Below are positions 20,638 to 31,371 of a DNA stretch of 64,000 nt, one piece after another. Source of the stretch: Agapetus fuscipes. Taxonomy: Eukaryota > Arthropoda > Insecta > Trichoptera > Glossosomatidae. Every line of letters begins with the position of its first letter. Within the stretch, counting starts at the first letter, position 1. Location: positions 3,100,001-3,164,000 of the forward strand of contig OX637363.1 of assembly GCA_951799405.1 (NCBI GenBank), read 5' to 3'. The position numbers were made by a program, and so were the translations under genes. The notes beneath the pieces were generated by a model. The model was given only the letters and a program-made list of their open reading frames with translations. It did no database searches and was not told the origin of the DNA.

Positions 20638-21357
20638 GCTATTCTTAGACATTTTGGTCGTCCGTTGAGCCCACGCTTCGACAAACTAATGATGGCTGGG
20701 CTGGAAGTCTCATCACCACGTTCTTGGACCGGTCCGTAGTCCAGTGGCAACACTTCGGACTCGTAAATGGAAGGTTGTGGATTGGATCCCGGCGGAGCAC
20801 AAAAAATATACCATTTATATTTCGAATGTGCTCTTCGCTGAGTTGAAAAATTCATAAACCTTTACCAAAGACCGGTCACTGAAAGGGCCATCCAACCTTA
20901 CAACAACTGGGTCTTGCTTGAGAATTGGCGCTTTGTAGCGACGACGATCAAGCTCGTAAAAAGGTTGATAGCTCAATTGGTAGAATGCTTGCATTCCATG
21001 CCGAGAGCAAGGGTTCGATCTCAAAGGTTTACTCAGCCTTCAAAAGAAATGAGAACCAGCCCCTCGGGAGCTGGGAAACCCCCACTTCAACTGAAAGTAA
21101 TTTGGTGTGAAGCCGGCCCCCTTACCTGTAAAAATAAATAGGTCCCGAAGCGCCACATGCGACCCCTTCGGGGATAACGCAGGCAAGAAGTTACACTATA
21201 TGTGTAGCTTAGTTGCATTTTGCAGTTGTATTTTATGAAGACTAATCAGCTGTTCACTTGCGACCATCTTGGATTGACAGATCTTCATACAAATACATCA
21301 TTGGTTTTTCAAAGCGTGGGCTCAACAGACGACTAAAATGTCTAAGAATTGCACCGT
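20638..21357. mobile_element. Fold-back MITE (TTCTTAGACATTTTAGTCG family) split by a SINE
   Basis: The left part GCTATTCTTAGACATTTTGG (20638-20725) and right part AAAATGTCTAAGAATTGC (21235-21357) are inverted ends of the same element as 37917-38163. The dimeric SINE at 20728-21215 sits in its centre. Confidence 0.75.
20728..21215 (+). repeat. Dimeric SINE (A+B), complete
   Basis: The full unit runs from ACCGGTCCGTAGTCCAGTGG through the junction CTCGTAAAAAGGTTGATAGC to GTGTAGCTTAGTTGC. The B unit lacks the GTGTCAGAAATGATTTCCCG block, as do the B units at 21673 and 53195, marking a subfamily. Confidence 0.85.
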
Positions 21358-21374
21358 AAGTCTTCAAAGCATTA

Positions 21375-21588
21375 GGGCCTGTTGCACCAAACTCCAATCA
21401 GATATAAATCAAAATTAAGTGTGATTTCTCACATCAAATCAAAAATTTGATTGCATATACGTAAGTCATCTGATGTACATCATATTATTACCCACTTTCG
21501 AGAAATATTTAACCGAGGTCCTTACCAGAAAAAGCAATAAAATTTGATGTGTCAATCAAATATTGATTGGAGGTTGGTGCAGCAGGCA
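21375..21588. mobile_element. TTAA-type MITE, copy 2
   Basis: The ends GGGCCTGTTGCACCAAACTC and GGAGGTTGGTGCAGCAGGC mirror those at 3637-3872, but in inverted overall order. Flanking TTAA is no longer intact. Confidence 0.65.
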
Positions 21589-21672
21589 AGAGCAAGAAAA
21601 AATAGTTGACATCGTTTGTCATTTTTCCAAATTATGTAGTTTATAGAAATACATACCGCATGTAGAAATACA

Positions 21673-22166
21673 GACCGGTCCGTAGCTCAGTGGTAACACT
21701 GCGGACTCTGAATGGGAAGGTTGTGGGTTCGATTCCCGGCGGAGCACAAAAAATATACCATTTATATTTTCAAATTTGCTCTTCGCCGGGTTGAAAAATT
21801 CATAAAACCTTTACTAATGACCGGTCACCAAAGGTCCATCCAGCCTTACAGCAACTGGGTCTTACTTGAGAATTGGCGCTTTGTAGCGACGACGATCAAG
21901 CTCGTAAAAAGGTCGATAGCTCAATTGGTAGAATGATTGCATTCCATGCCGAGAGCAAGGGTTCGATCTCAAAGTTTTACTCAGCCTTCACAAGAAATAA
22001 GAACCAGCCCCCCGGGAGCTGGGAAACCCCCACTTCAACTGAAAGTGGTTGGTGTGAGGCCGGCCCCCTTACCTGTAAAAATAAATAGGTACCGAAGCGC
22101 CACATGCGACCCCTTCGGGGCTAACGCATGCAAGAAGTTACACTATATGTGTAGCTTAGTTGCGTT
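21673..22166 (+). repeat. Dimeric SINE (A+B), complete
   Basis: Its head variant reads TAGCTCAGTGGTAACACTGC, then GGACTCTGAATGGGA (shared with 33900), followed by the same A-B junction. It ends GTGTAGCTTAGTTGCG directly against RTE coding sequence at 22167. Confidence 0.85.
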
Positions 22167-22330
22167 TATACTGCAGATGATGCAGTTCTTGTATCTGATT
22201 CAGCAGTAGAATTGCAAACAATGCTCTCTAGATTGAATGAAGCTTTAAAATGTAATCATTTAAAAATAAATGCCAGTAAGTCGAAAGTTTTGATTTTTGA
22301 AAGAGATGATGAAAATATGAATTGTGAGTT
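22167..22330 (+). pseudogene. RTE reverse transcriptase fragment (catalytic region)
   Basis: It encodes ADDAVLVSDSAVELQTMLSR and NASKSKVLIFERDDENMN, nearly the same as the open copy at about 32707-32860. It contains the ADD of the YADD motif but is cut on both sides. Confidence 0.85.
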
Positions 22331-22479
22331 ACAGATATTTTTTCATTTAAATTTATAATATTTTTTAGTTTTATTAATATTTACAAAAAGTTAAAAATCA
22401 GATGTAATATAATTTAATTTAGTATCATTTAAAATTAGATTTTTGGTTGTATAATTATTTCACTTTCCATTTTTTTTAT

Positions 22480-22745
22480 GTTCCTTGACCTATTGGCTAT
22501 TAGTCAAGACAACTGCATAGTGGGACACTGACCCCTCATGCTGTACAAACTTTGTTCACTTTTGCCAATACCACCCCGTTTCAGGAAAAAAAATCATTCA
22601 TGTTCATGTGAGGTTTGGTTTAGTTTGAATGACACATGCAGCACGTATAAACGCGAACTTTCATGTGCCTGCTTGTGAGCATGCATACAATACGAGACTT
22701 AAATGTCAATATATTTTTTGCAAACAAAGATTCTAGATTATATAA
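22480..22745 (+). repeat. Old, diverged RTE tail copy
   Basis: Recognisable pieces are TTCCTTGACC, CCTCATGCTGTACAAA, TCACTTTTGCCAATACCACC, GCGAACTTTCATGTGCCTGC and GCAAACAAAGATTCTAGATT. It belongs to a TTTTGCC subgroup together with 39170 and 54287. Confidence 0.65.
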
Positions 22746-22777
22746 TTCATTTCAAAGTTAATTACACTTTTCGGGTT

Positions 22778-22870
22778 TTAGATGAAACGTTACAGAACTA
22801 CATAATTATCAACGTTTCGCTGGTGACTTAGCCAACGTCTTCAGGAGGCACTCTATCTATCTTCTGGTGC
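22778..22870 (-). repeat. Penelope-like terminal hairpin, diverged
   Basis: Minus strand: CCTGAAGACGTTGGCTAAGT, CACCAGCGAAACGTTGATAA. The stem GTTGGCT/AGCCAAC is weakened, but CTGAAGA and GCGAAACG are kept. Confidence 0.5.
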
Positions 22871-23740
22871 AAATTAACTCTTCTCCTCAAGCTCCAGATC
22901 ATAACAAATTTTCAGCAGTTACTTAATTCAGTTTTTTTTTGTAAGTACCGATCGGTAGGATATTTTTTTGGAATGGCAATAAAATTTCAATATTTGAATT
23001 AAGAAGGCTTCCGTTTAAACCAATCGGAACTATTTCCAAAAAATACTTCTCCGTTTTTATTCAAGTCAAATTTGTTATAGCATAATATTTATCCAAAAAA
23101 TGTTCCATTTTCAAAAAAAAAAGCTTAGGTATAAACTACAAATAATTGATTATGTTTTAAATAATTAAATCATTTTTAAAATTTTGAATTGAAATAGTTT
23201 TTCATATTCTAGTAGACATTTTGACTAGAAATTGTTGTAAACAGGAAGTGGCTGTCCTGAATTCGGATTGGCTGGAAATCCTCACAATAATATATTATTG
23301 CCAGACTTAAAAATATCATTTTCGACAGCTAGGTACACAAAACAAATAATATTTTGATACGTCAGATGTTTGTTTGATAAAATGGAAATATTTAAAGTAA
23401 ATAATTTGCGACTTTTTTAGATGTGTAGATAAACGCTACGTCAGTATAACTTTCGTATATTCTTTTTTAAATGTTTTTGTTTTTTTTGGCAATCGGTCCA
23501 AAGCAAACAGAGAGTAGATGGAATGAACGATAGTTTTACATATTTACTCTAGTCTATATTTTTCGACTTAATTGCTTTCTTAACAAAACCAGTGTTTATT
23601 TTTTTTTAACTTTAGTATGTGTTAAAAAAGAATATAGAAATTGTGGGCTAAACACTACAAAACAAATAAATCCACCCTAAAAAATATACTACAAAACAGT
23701 TTTTTTTAAATTTGAACACTCGTTTACAAAATGTAAAAAA
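22871..23740. other. AT-rich intron sequence, nothing assigned
   Basis: Long A/T runs, with no exon-like open frame bounded by splice sites and no repeat that I recognise. Confidence 0.5.
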
Positions 23741-24624
23741 AAACGCAACTATGCAAAACATGTAGTGTAACTCCTTGCCGCGTTATCCACGAAGGGGTCG
23801 CAAGTATGGCGAGTGAACTTATTTATTTTTACAGGTAAGGAGGCCGGCCTGCGTGTTCCCATTCCACAACGCAAAAGGAATCTTCACTCACACATGCACA
23901 CGGAAGTATTGCAGATGAGTGAACCTAGCTGAAAACCAACCGTTATCAAATAGCTATATACTGGCACACAAGCAATTTAATGCACATACACAGTTATGAG
24001 TGTTGAAAATTGATAAATAAGACAGCTGGATTACATTTAATGAAAAGTTTTTTTTATTTAATTTCTCATCTTCATCTATTGAATTTCTTATAAAACGTAA
24101 GTATTTTTCTTTTTTTAATATTAATTTGTTATTTTATCCTCGAGTACTTTCGACTGTCGTCATTTTCAAGAGTCATTTATATAGAAATTAAATTAAAAAA
24201 ACTTTTCATTAAATGTAATCCAGCTGTCTTATTTATCAATTTTCAACACTCATAACTGTGTATGTGCATTAAATTGCTTGTGTGCCAGTATATAGCTATT
24301 TGATAACAGTTGGTTTTCAGCTAGGTTCACTCATCTGCAATACTTCCGTGTGCATGTGTGAGTGAACATTCCTTTTGCGTTGTGGAATGGGAACACGCGG
24401 CCGGCCTTACGCCAACCACTTCAGTGAACTGGGGGGTTTCCCAGCTCTCGAGGGGGCTGATACTCATTTCTTGTGAAGGCTGAGTAAACCTGGCCGGTTT
24501 TTTTTATTATGGGGTATGAAATAAACACCAAAACGGGAAATTATTTCTGACACCCTCGGCGGGATGCGGACCCGGGCTCACGGGGTAGAATGCAAGCGCT
24601 CTACCAAGTGAGCTATCGACCGGA
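23741..24624 (-). repeat. SINE-B copy split by a Mutator-like element
   Basis: The SINE-B end part is at 23741-23850 and the head part at 24399-24624. Removing 23851-24398 and one GGCCGGCCT restores a normal antisense SINE-B. Confidence 0.85.
23851..24398. mobile_element. Mutator-like fold-back element with ~210-bp terminal inverted repeats
   Basis: The ends GCGTGTTCCCATTCCACAAC and its inverse are flanked by the 9-bp duplication GGCCGGCCT (23842-23850 and 24399-24407). The inverted repeats run about 23851-24063 and 24186-24398 with only a few mismatches; the centre is about 120 bp of AT-rich DNA without coding. Very long terminal repeats and 9-bp duplications are typical of Mutator-type transposons. 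It is non-autonomous, and the high arm identity and intact duplication suggest a young insertion. Confidence 0.8.
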
Positions 24625-24689
24625 CAATATATAATAATTAATAAGACATAGATAAGTAATAAAATCGGCACAAATTCCAAAGGTAAAAA

Positions 24690-24790
24690 AAACGTCACAA
24701 GACCGGGCTGCTAGGAAAAAGAGTAATGAATAATATTTTGTTATTGGTTGCTACAAACCATTGTCACACTGTTTTGTAGAATTGACCCTC
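24690..24790. repeat. GGGCTGCTAGG / ATTTTGTTATTGGTTGCT repeat fragment
   Basis: Shares GTCACAAGACCGGGCTGCTA and ATATTTTGTTATTGGTTGCT with segments at 8405, 41160, 57460, 57890, 58800 and 59870. I do not know the family. Confidence 0.5.
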
Positions 24791-24919
24791 CGATAAAAAT
24801 GCTATATTTTTGTGTTTCATAATATTGGAGTCGAAGCTTTTTTCTTACGGATGTTCCGAAACATTTAAATTTTTTCTCAGCGGGTCGGATGCCTTTGTGG
24901 CTAGGGTCCTTAGAATCAA

Positions 24920-25475
24920 AAAAATTATAATTTGGTAAAGAAATTATTTGAAAGAGAATGTGAAAGTTTTCAGCAGTCTAGACTGCAGTCCGTCTTTAAT
25001 GCTGCAGCCAAATTACTTTTAGGAGGACGAAAAACTGACCATTTCTCTCCTCTGTTGCGGCGCCTTCATTGGCTGCGGGTCCCAGAGAGGATTGAGTACA
25101 AAATATGTGTTTCTGTTTTTAATTCCCTCAGAGGAGTTGCCCCATCGTACTTGTGTGAATGGTGCAGAGTCGACCAGATAGGTGGAAAACGATGCACTCT
25201 TCGTTCTGCACAGAGTGACACCGTAAACAGGCTTCAACTGCCTCTTCGACGGAACAGAACCGTTTCGGAGACAGGGCTTTTAGTTCGGCTGGTCCATCCT
25301 GCTGGAATAGTCTATCTCTGGAGTTGAGAACAGAGACCAGTGTTGGCAGTTTCAGGAAGTTGCTTAAGACACATTTGTTTAACAGAAGCTTCAACACATA
25401 AAAGCGCCCTTGGGGTGGCTAGTGCCACTAAACGGCGCTGTATACAAATTGTCCAATTATTATTATTATTATTAA
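24920..25475 (+). pseudogene. L2/CR1-type LINE C-terminal remnant
   Basis: It encodes QSVFNAAAKLLLGGRKTDHF, SPLLRRLHWLRVPERIEYKI and SVFNSLRGVAPSYLC. The N-A-A-A-K-L, L-H-W-L-x-V and I-x-Y-K-I motifs are the end of L2/CR1-like ORF2. A frameshift near 25290 moves the following AWNSL-type region to another frame. It ends with CGCCCTTGGGGTGGCTAGTG and an ATT microsatellite, a layout also seen at 53600-53857. Confidence 0.8.
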
Positions 25476-25712
25476 GGTACAAAAGAATGTGATGAGATGG
25501 ATTGGGCATGTGGAAAGAATGAATGATGCTAGACTGACAAAGTATGTAGACAGAGGACGTGTGAAAGGAAAAAGAGGTAAGGGACGAGCGAGAAAAGTAC
25601 GGAGTGATCAGATTGAGGAGATTGTGAAAGAATGGGACATACAAAGCGAGCGTAAAAGAAAAAAATGCATGAAAAATGTGATGGTTTTGAATGAATTGAA
25701 AGAGGTGTGCTA
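25476..25712 (+). pseudogene. RTE LINE C-terminal fragment
   Basis: Open frame: MRWIGHVERMNDARLTKYVD, GKGRARKVRSDQIEEIV and NELKEVC then stop. It is homologous to the last ~75 codons of the ORF at 31884-33521 but clearly from a diverged subfamily. Confidence 0.85.
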
Positions 25713-25717
25713 GTTCT

Positions 25718-25955
25718 TGGACCGGTCCGTAATCCAATGGCAACACTTCGGACTCGTAAATGGAAGGTTGTGGATTCGGATCCCGGCGGAGCACAAAAAA
25801 TATACCATTTATATTTCCAAATATGAGAGTACTGACGCTTTGTAGCGACAACCAAGCTCGTACGCCTCTGAGGCACTACAAAAAGTGTCATAGACCTCAG
25901 AGTCTCTAGAATCTAGGGAGTCTCCCGCACAGGATTTCTTAAAAAAAAAAAATAG
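25718..25955 (+). repeat. SINE-A copy, internally deleted
   Basis: Head and 3' part are present, but the middle (TTCGCTGGGTTGAAAAATTC to CTTGCTTGAG) is missing. It ends CTTAAAAAAAAAAA. Confidence 0.8.
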
Positions 25956-26435
25956 GAAGAAATGGAGCAGAGGCTCTGGCCATCCCTAGCGGAATGGCGA
26001 TTGAGTTACAGTTATAGTTACAGCCTCTTCCCTAGCAACCCGCCAAAAAATCTATGTTCGAATTTTGCGTGAGCCCATTCAGAGATATGAAATATACGAG
26101 TACCTATGAAATAGATACAACGATAGTATATTAATTATTGAATACAATGAATGAGTTGGTGTAAGCATGACTGCAGCCGCAAGCGCTCTAGGAATGCGTG
26201 TAGGGACATTGTTATCAGCGACCGTGATGGCGATCATATCTGCAGCAGAATCATGACATTGAAGTGGCTAAATGTCACATTACATTCAAATATATCTACA
26301 TACGTATTTCCACTGTACAAGTTGGGAATAATTATACACTTAAAAGCTTTCCCGAGAATCATTCTTATTTTGAAAAATATTATCCAAGTTAAAATAATTC
26401 CTTGAAAGTTCCCTCACAAAGGAGCTTTGCACTGC
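25956..26435. other. Spacer, nothing assigned
   Basis: A motif (CATCCCTAGCGGAATGGCGA near 25982) recurs at about 56120 after an RTE remnant, so part of this may be old LINE 3' UTR. Confidence 0.4.
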
Positions 26436-27045
26436 GAGCTTTTCTGAAAGCTCTGAGGTTGAATGAGGAAAGACTGACGAAGAAAGTATATGTTGCAAGA
26501 GTAGATGGATGTCGTGGTAGAGGAAGACCGAGAAAGGTATGGACGGACTAAATATCCGAAAATGCGAATGAATTGAATATCCATTGTCATAATAAAAGAA
26601 GAGCCTGTATAAAGAAGGTTATGACGCTATGAAGGAGGAAATGAAAGAAGTATGTAAGGACATAAAGAAATGGCGGTTGATCTGTAATGTTGGCGGCTAG
26701 GGTTTATAAAATTGGAATTTGTTTTCTGTTTTAGTTTTGAAGTCCATACAAATTATTTTTTATTGATATAAAGATGTAATTTGTCGTGTATGTTCCTTGA
26801 CTTATAGGTTGGTATACCGCTGACCACGCATGCTGTAAAAATGGTTCACTTTGTCAATGTCACCCCTGTTTCAGGGAAGGACGGCAAGAGTTGCAGGGTG
26901 TATGTCCATTTGAGATTTGATTTTTATGTTGTAGGTTCACATGCGGCATGTGCAAAGGCGAACTTGTACGTGTCTGCTTGTGAAAATGCGTGAAATTTGA
27001 ATCTCCAATGTAACATATCTTTGCAACTTAGATTATATTAGATTA
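26436..27045 (+). pseudogene. RTE LINE copy, 5'-truncated, with tail
   Basis: Sense copy colinear with 33280-33875: ORF end with two stop/frame defects (GTATGGACGGACTAAATATC carries TAA where the open copy has CAA), 3' UTR, then the tail (TTCCTTGACTTATAGGTTGG onward) to TTAGATTATATTAGATTAG. Confidence 0.88.
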
Positions 27046-27718
27046 GGTTGATCGCAGGTCACACGGAGGCTGTATACCTGGGCCCGTCGGTACACTCCGA
27101 AGATTTGAAGATCCATCGACGTCATATCCGCCTAAATAAAAAAAATGACCTGTTTTACCGGAAATCGAAAATGCGCGAATTTTAAAGAGCTATAATTAAA
27201 AAAACTAAGCCAGATATTTTTTTTTTAAACGCAGATGCATTCTTAATAATGTAGTCTACCATTTTACCATTCATTACCATTCGCAAATTGTAAACAAAGT
27301 AAAGATTTAAAAATTACTTCTCTCGTGTGTTCTGGTCAACAGTAAATTGGAAATGTCTGACATCTATTTGTTTTACCGTCGTAAATCTCTACAGTCAATC
27401 GCTTCTAGTTTGAGACAGACCTGTTATATCTTCACTTTGATGTTTAAAACAGTGAAATACTAAGGGTACCTCAATATTGGAATTCAATATAAGCATTAAG
27501 CATATTGTTCCGGCAGTCTCATCCCCACGGTAATTCTTAACAACCGACTATCGGTAATATTTATATGATCCATAGAGTGAAAATTCCACTTATCTTCAGT
27601 GGGATTTTCATTTCGGTATCTTAGTAATTATTTTAGCAGCTTGTTTGTCACCTTCAAGAACCTAGAAATGCCTACCTACATCGTATGACAACAGCTATGT
27701 TCATAAAATAAATCAAAC
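27046..27718. other. Spacer with a short MITE fragment
   Basis: Around 27510-27560 a half-copy (GCAGTCTCATCCCCACGGTA, then CGGTAATATTTATATGA) resembles the fold-back family at 42728 and 56152. Nothing else is recognised. Confidence 0.45.
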
Positions 27719-28365
27719 TGACCGGTCCGTAGTCCAGTGGCAACACTCTGGACTTGTGAATGGAAGGTTGTGGGCTCGAATCCCAGCGGAGCACAAAAAA
27801 CCATTTATATTTTCAAAATATGCTCTTCGCTGGGTGGAAAAATTCATAAACCTTCACGAACGACCGGTCACCAAAGGTCCATCCAGCCTTACAGCGACTA
27901 GAATTGACGCTTTGTAGCGACGACGAAGCTCGTAAAAAGTCCGGTCGATAGCTCAGTTGGTACAATGCTTGCATTCTATACTGAGAGCAAGGGTTCGATC
28001 CCCACCGAGGGTGTCAGAACTGATTTCCCGTTTCGGTGTCTATTTCAAACTCAAAATACCGGAAAGGTTTACTCAGCCTTCACAAGAAACAAGAACCAGC
28101 CCCCTCGGGAGCTGGAAACCCCCCCTTCAACTGAAGAAGTTGGTGTGAGGCCGGTCCCCTTACCCGTAAAATAAATAGGTCCCGAATTGCACAAGAAATG
28201 AGTACTAGCCCTCCCCCGGGAGCTGGGAAACCCCCACTTCAACTGAAAGTGGTTGGTGTGAGGCCGGCCCCCTTACCTGTGAAATAAATAGGTCCCGAAT
28301 AGACACACGCGACCCCTTCGGAACTAACACAGGCAAGAAGTTACACTATATGTGTAGCTTAGTTA
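27719..28365 (+). repeat. Dimeric SINE (A+B) with internal tandem duplication
   Basis: Complete dimer. The B head retains the GTGTCAGAACTGATTTCCCG block. The segment from CACAAGAAACAAGAACCAGC to AATAGGTCCCGAAT is repeated in tandem (about 28080-28195 and 28190-28300), making this copy longer than the others. Confidence 0.85.
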
Positions 28366-29084
28366 AAAAATACGACTTCATATATTGAGGTTAGATTGAA
28401 ATCATGTTGCTTTGTACAAGACACATATATATTGTAGTTACTGCTTGTGCATAGGTAGGGAAAGTCAGGTCTTTTGCCAGATTTCTAGCTTTAGAGGCAG
28501 ACGTAAATGTTTCAGTTTTCTTGTCCCGACCGAAATAACTCAGCAGCAGTAGCGTGACTATCATACAAGCTAAAAAGCTGAGCATGCGTACCTTCAGAAA
28601 TTAAAATAATGAATATTTTTGAGTGGATTAAAGATATTATCGTCATGCGTCTTTTTAAATTTCCCGCCGTCAAAATTCATGCTACTGCCATTTGTGTGGG
28701 ACAGTACTAGGCTTTTATTATTGGTCATTGTCGAACAAAACTGTATTGATGTGTCAAGCGATATACCTGTCTTTGTCTAACGTATGAAAAAAGCTAAAAG
28801 TCGTAAAGCTTGTATGGAGATGTACACACATATACGATAGAGCTCTTTGCTCATTCGATAAGACACACATACATTCACATATCATATGTGTCGAATACAC
28901 AAAATAATAATATCAAATATGCTTAGCTTTTGCTATGGCTTTTTTCTTTTAGACGCTTGCACGTTCACAATATTATGAATGACTCATTGTATATTATATT
29001 TACATTGTATCTCGTATTTATATTATTGAATACCTACACTGTCGCGTTATATTAGTACGTTTCATACCAATATCAGAATAATTG
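28366..29084. other. AT-rich intron sequence, nothing assigned
   Basis: A 64-codon antisense frame (28391-28585) begins with a signal-like hydrophobic stretch but lacks splice or homology support; I leave it uncalled. Confidence 0.4.
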
Positions 29085-29335
29085 ACTTATTGTTTGCGAC
29101 TGACCACCCAAACTGAAAAATTGGTTCACTTTGCCAATGTCACCCCTGTTTCAGGGAAGGTCGGCAAGAGTTGCAGGGCTTATATTTATTTGAGATTCAT
29201 TGGATTGGGTTTTTATATTGTAGGTCCACATGCGGCATACGTTAGCGCGAACTTATACATTTCTGCTTATGGGAATGCGTTGAATATGAATCTTAATTGA
29301 TACATATCTTTGCAGCTTAGATTTAGATTTTAGAT
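29085..29335 (+). repeat. RTE LINE 3' tail copy (GCAGCTTAGATT subgroup)
   Basis: Sense copy ending TTTGCAGCTTAGATTTAGAT. It shares TTAGCGCGAACTTATACATT and GTGGGAATGCG-like variants with 62165 and 63388, so it represents a distinct tail subfamily. Confidence 0.8.
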
Positions 29336-29644
29336 TTAGTAAACGCAACTTTAATTATCCAGCATGCGTACGGCAGAAACCGAAGGCACGCCACTGCTCA
29401 GCAGGTAGAAAATTCCTAACAATATGTAAGACTAAGTATGTTAATGATAAAAGAAAAACAGTTTTGTTTTCGATTACGTGAGCATGCTATGTATATAGTA
29501 TGTTAACTTAAAATGTTTTCATTTCGGAACGTAATGGTGTTCAAGTGAAATGGTTAGCGCAAGGCCGGTCTCCTTACCTGTACCCCTGTACCCTTAGTAC
29601 GAGTTGTACTTAAAACTTAAGAAAAGTAAAGTTTACGCAAAATA

Positions 29645-29785
29645 TTAAAGAGTGATTTCTCCCAAAATCTGCCGTTTTTGTTTCTTACACTTTATGGTCT
29701 CAGCAAAAGAGTTACAGTGATGAAGAAAATCAAGTTCAAACAAACAAAAACGGCGGATTTTGGGGGAAATCACTCTTTAATAATT
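29645..29785. mobile_element. Small fold-back MITE with ~39-bp ends
   Basis: The left end TTAAAGAGTGATTTCTCCCA continues to CTGCCGTTTTTGTTT. The right end AAACAAAAACGGCGGATTTT continues to AAATCACTCTTTAA. The arms are near-perfect complements around a ~60-bp centre. Confidence 0.7.
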
Positions 29786-29876
29786 GCCGTACACTTTACT
29801 CAAGTTTTGCAACTCATACTAAGGGTAGGTACTGTAATAAAAATGGGTAACAAAGGAATAGCAAAATGATCATCCT

Positions 29877-30531
29877 ATAATGTAGTTGGTAGAGTGCTTG
29901 CATTCCGTGCCGTAAGCTCGGGTTCGAATCCCGCCGAAGGTGTCAGAAATGATTTCCCGTTTCGGTGTTTATTTCAAACCCCAAAATAAAATACCGGCAA
30001 AGTTTACTAAGCCTTCACAAGAAATGAGTACCAGCCCTCTCGGGAGCTGGGACACCCCCTACTTAAACTGAAGTGGTTGGCGTAAGGCCGGCCCCTTTAC
30101 CTGTAAAAATGAATAGGTTCAACTCGCCACATGCGACCCCTTCGGGAATAACGCGGCAAGAAGTAAAATTCATACACCTTTACCAAAGACCAGACACCAA
30201 AGGTCCATCCAGCCCTACAGCAACTGGGTCTCGCTTGAGAATTGGCGCTTTGTAGCGGCGACGACCAAGCTCGTAAAAAAAAGGTCGATAGCTCAATTGG
30301 TAAAATGCTTGCATTCCATGCCGAGATCAAGGGATCTCAAGGTTTACTCAGCCTTCACGAGACATGAGAACCAGCCCCCCCCGGGAGCTGGGAAACTCCC
30401 ACTTCAACTGAAAGTGATTGGTGTGATGCCGGCCCCGTTACCCGTAAAAATAAATAGGTCCCGAATCGCCACATGCGACCCCTTCGGGGATAACGCAGGC
30501 ACGAAGTTGCACTATATGTGTAGCTTAGTTG
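29877..30531 (+). repeat. SINE-B followed by dimeric SINE fragment
   Basis: A SINE-B (29877-30168, B box GGTTCGAATCC intact) loses its last bases at GGCAAGAAG. It is joined to the 3' part of SINE-A (AAATTCATACACCTTTACCA), which continues across the usual A-B junction into a second B unit ending GTGTAGCTTAGTTGC at 30531. Confidence 0.8.
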
Positions 30532-30648
30532 CAATACAAAATATTTTCTTGAATAATATTTTGTATTGCAAATGCACCGCCATTAACACTGTGAAAATTC
30601 ATCTTATCTTTAAGTTATTAAAACAATGTTTTTTTTTTAATTATTTGG

Positions 30649-30755
30649 ACACAAACGTTTTCGACTACACAGTAATCATCATCATCAGGTATTAAAACCT
30701 GCTTTTATTACCTGATGATGATTACTGTGTAGTCGAAAACGTTTGTGTCCAAAAA
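30649..30755. repeat. Penelope-like inverted terminal hairpin
   Basis: Arms 30649-30688 and 30710-30752 are inverted copies (GGACACAAACGTTTTCGACT onward). The plus strand reads CTGATGA (30712-30718), then T, the stem GATTAC/GTAGTC (30720-30734) and GAAA (30735-30738), a hammerhead-ribozyme-like order known from Penelope-like element ends. Confidence 0.5.
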
Positions 30756-31032
30756 TTCAAAAATAAAGAGTGAAAATAAAAACAGTGCTTTAATAACTTA
30801 AAGATATTCTTGAATCTCTCTACGTAAATAAGTAAGTCTAAAATCACATTTAATTGAGCGTATAAGTGTCACCTACTAAGAAGCTGAAATTCAGAGAAAT
30901 CAGGAGTTTGCTTGTTCCCGGGAAGAGTTGTGAAATTCAGTTTCTAGAAAGCGCTATTTCTGTCAGTCCAGACTCGAATTAAGCGCAGAGGATACCGTGG
31001 GTAAACCACAGCTTTCCAAACCACACTCTGCA

Positions 31033-31170
31033 ATCTAATCTAATCCAAGTTGCAAAGATATGTGACATTAAGGATTCACATTATATGCATTTTAACAAGC
31101 AGACACGTATAAGTTTGCGCTTAAAAATATGCCGCATGTGGACTTACAATATACAAAAACCCGAATCTCA
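31033..31170 (-). repeat. RTE LINE tail fragment
   Basis: Antisense tail start (CAATCTAATCTAATCCAAGT) running only to AATATACAAAAACCCGAATC. Confidence 0.75.
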
Positions 31171-31371
31171 TAAAGTAAAATTTGGTTCACTTTAGCTATA
31201 GTCCCCCCTGTTGAAGAGAAAATCAACATGAGTTGCAGAAATTACGTTCCTTTAAGTTTTGGGTCTTATTTTGTAAGTACCCTACACATGCAGCATGTGT
31301 AACCGCATACTTACACAGTGTTTAATTCTGAGCGTGATTTCATATTACTCTGATATGTTTACATATATTTG
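31171..31371 (+). repeat. Diverged RTE tail copy
   Basis: Sense fragment with TTTGGTTCACTTTAGCTATA and CACATGCAGCATGTGTAACC, abutting two antisense copies. Confidence 0.6.

Noticed and set aside
21680..21760. tRNA genes at SINE heads (A box and B box present)
   Set aside because: The cloverleaf stems do not pair properly, the heads are followed by fixed SINE bodies, and dozens of copies occur.
30640..30760. CRISPR-like repeat because of regular ATCATCATC blocks and inverted arms
   Set aside because: This is a eukaryotic transposon hairpin with microsatellite-like ATC, not spaced direct repeats.
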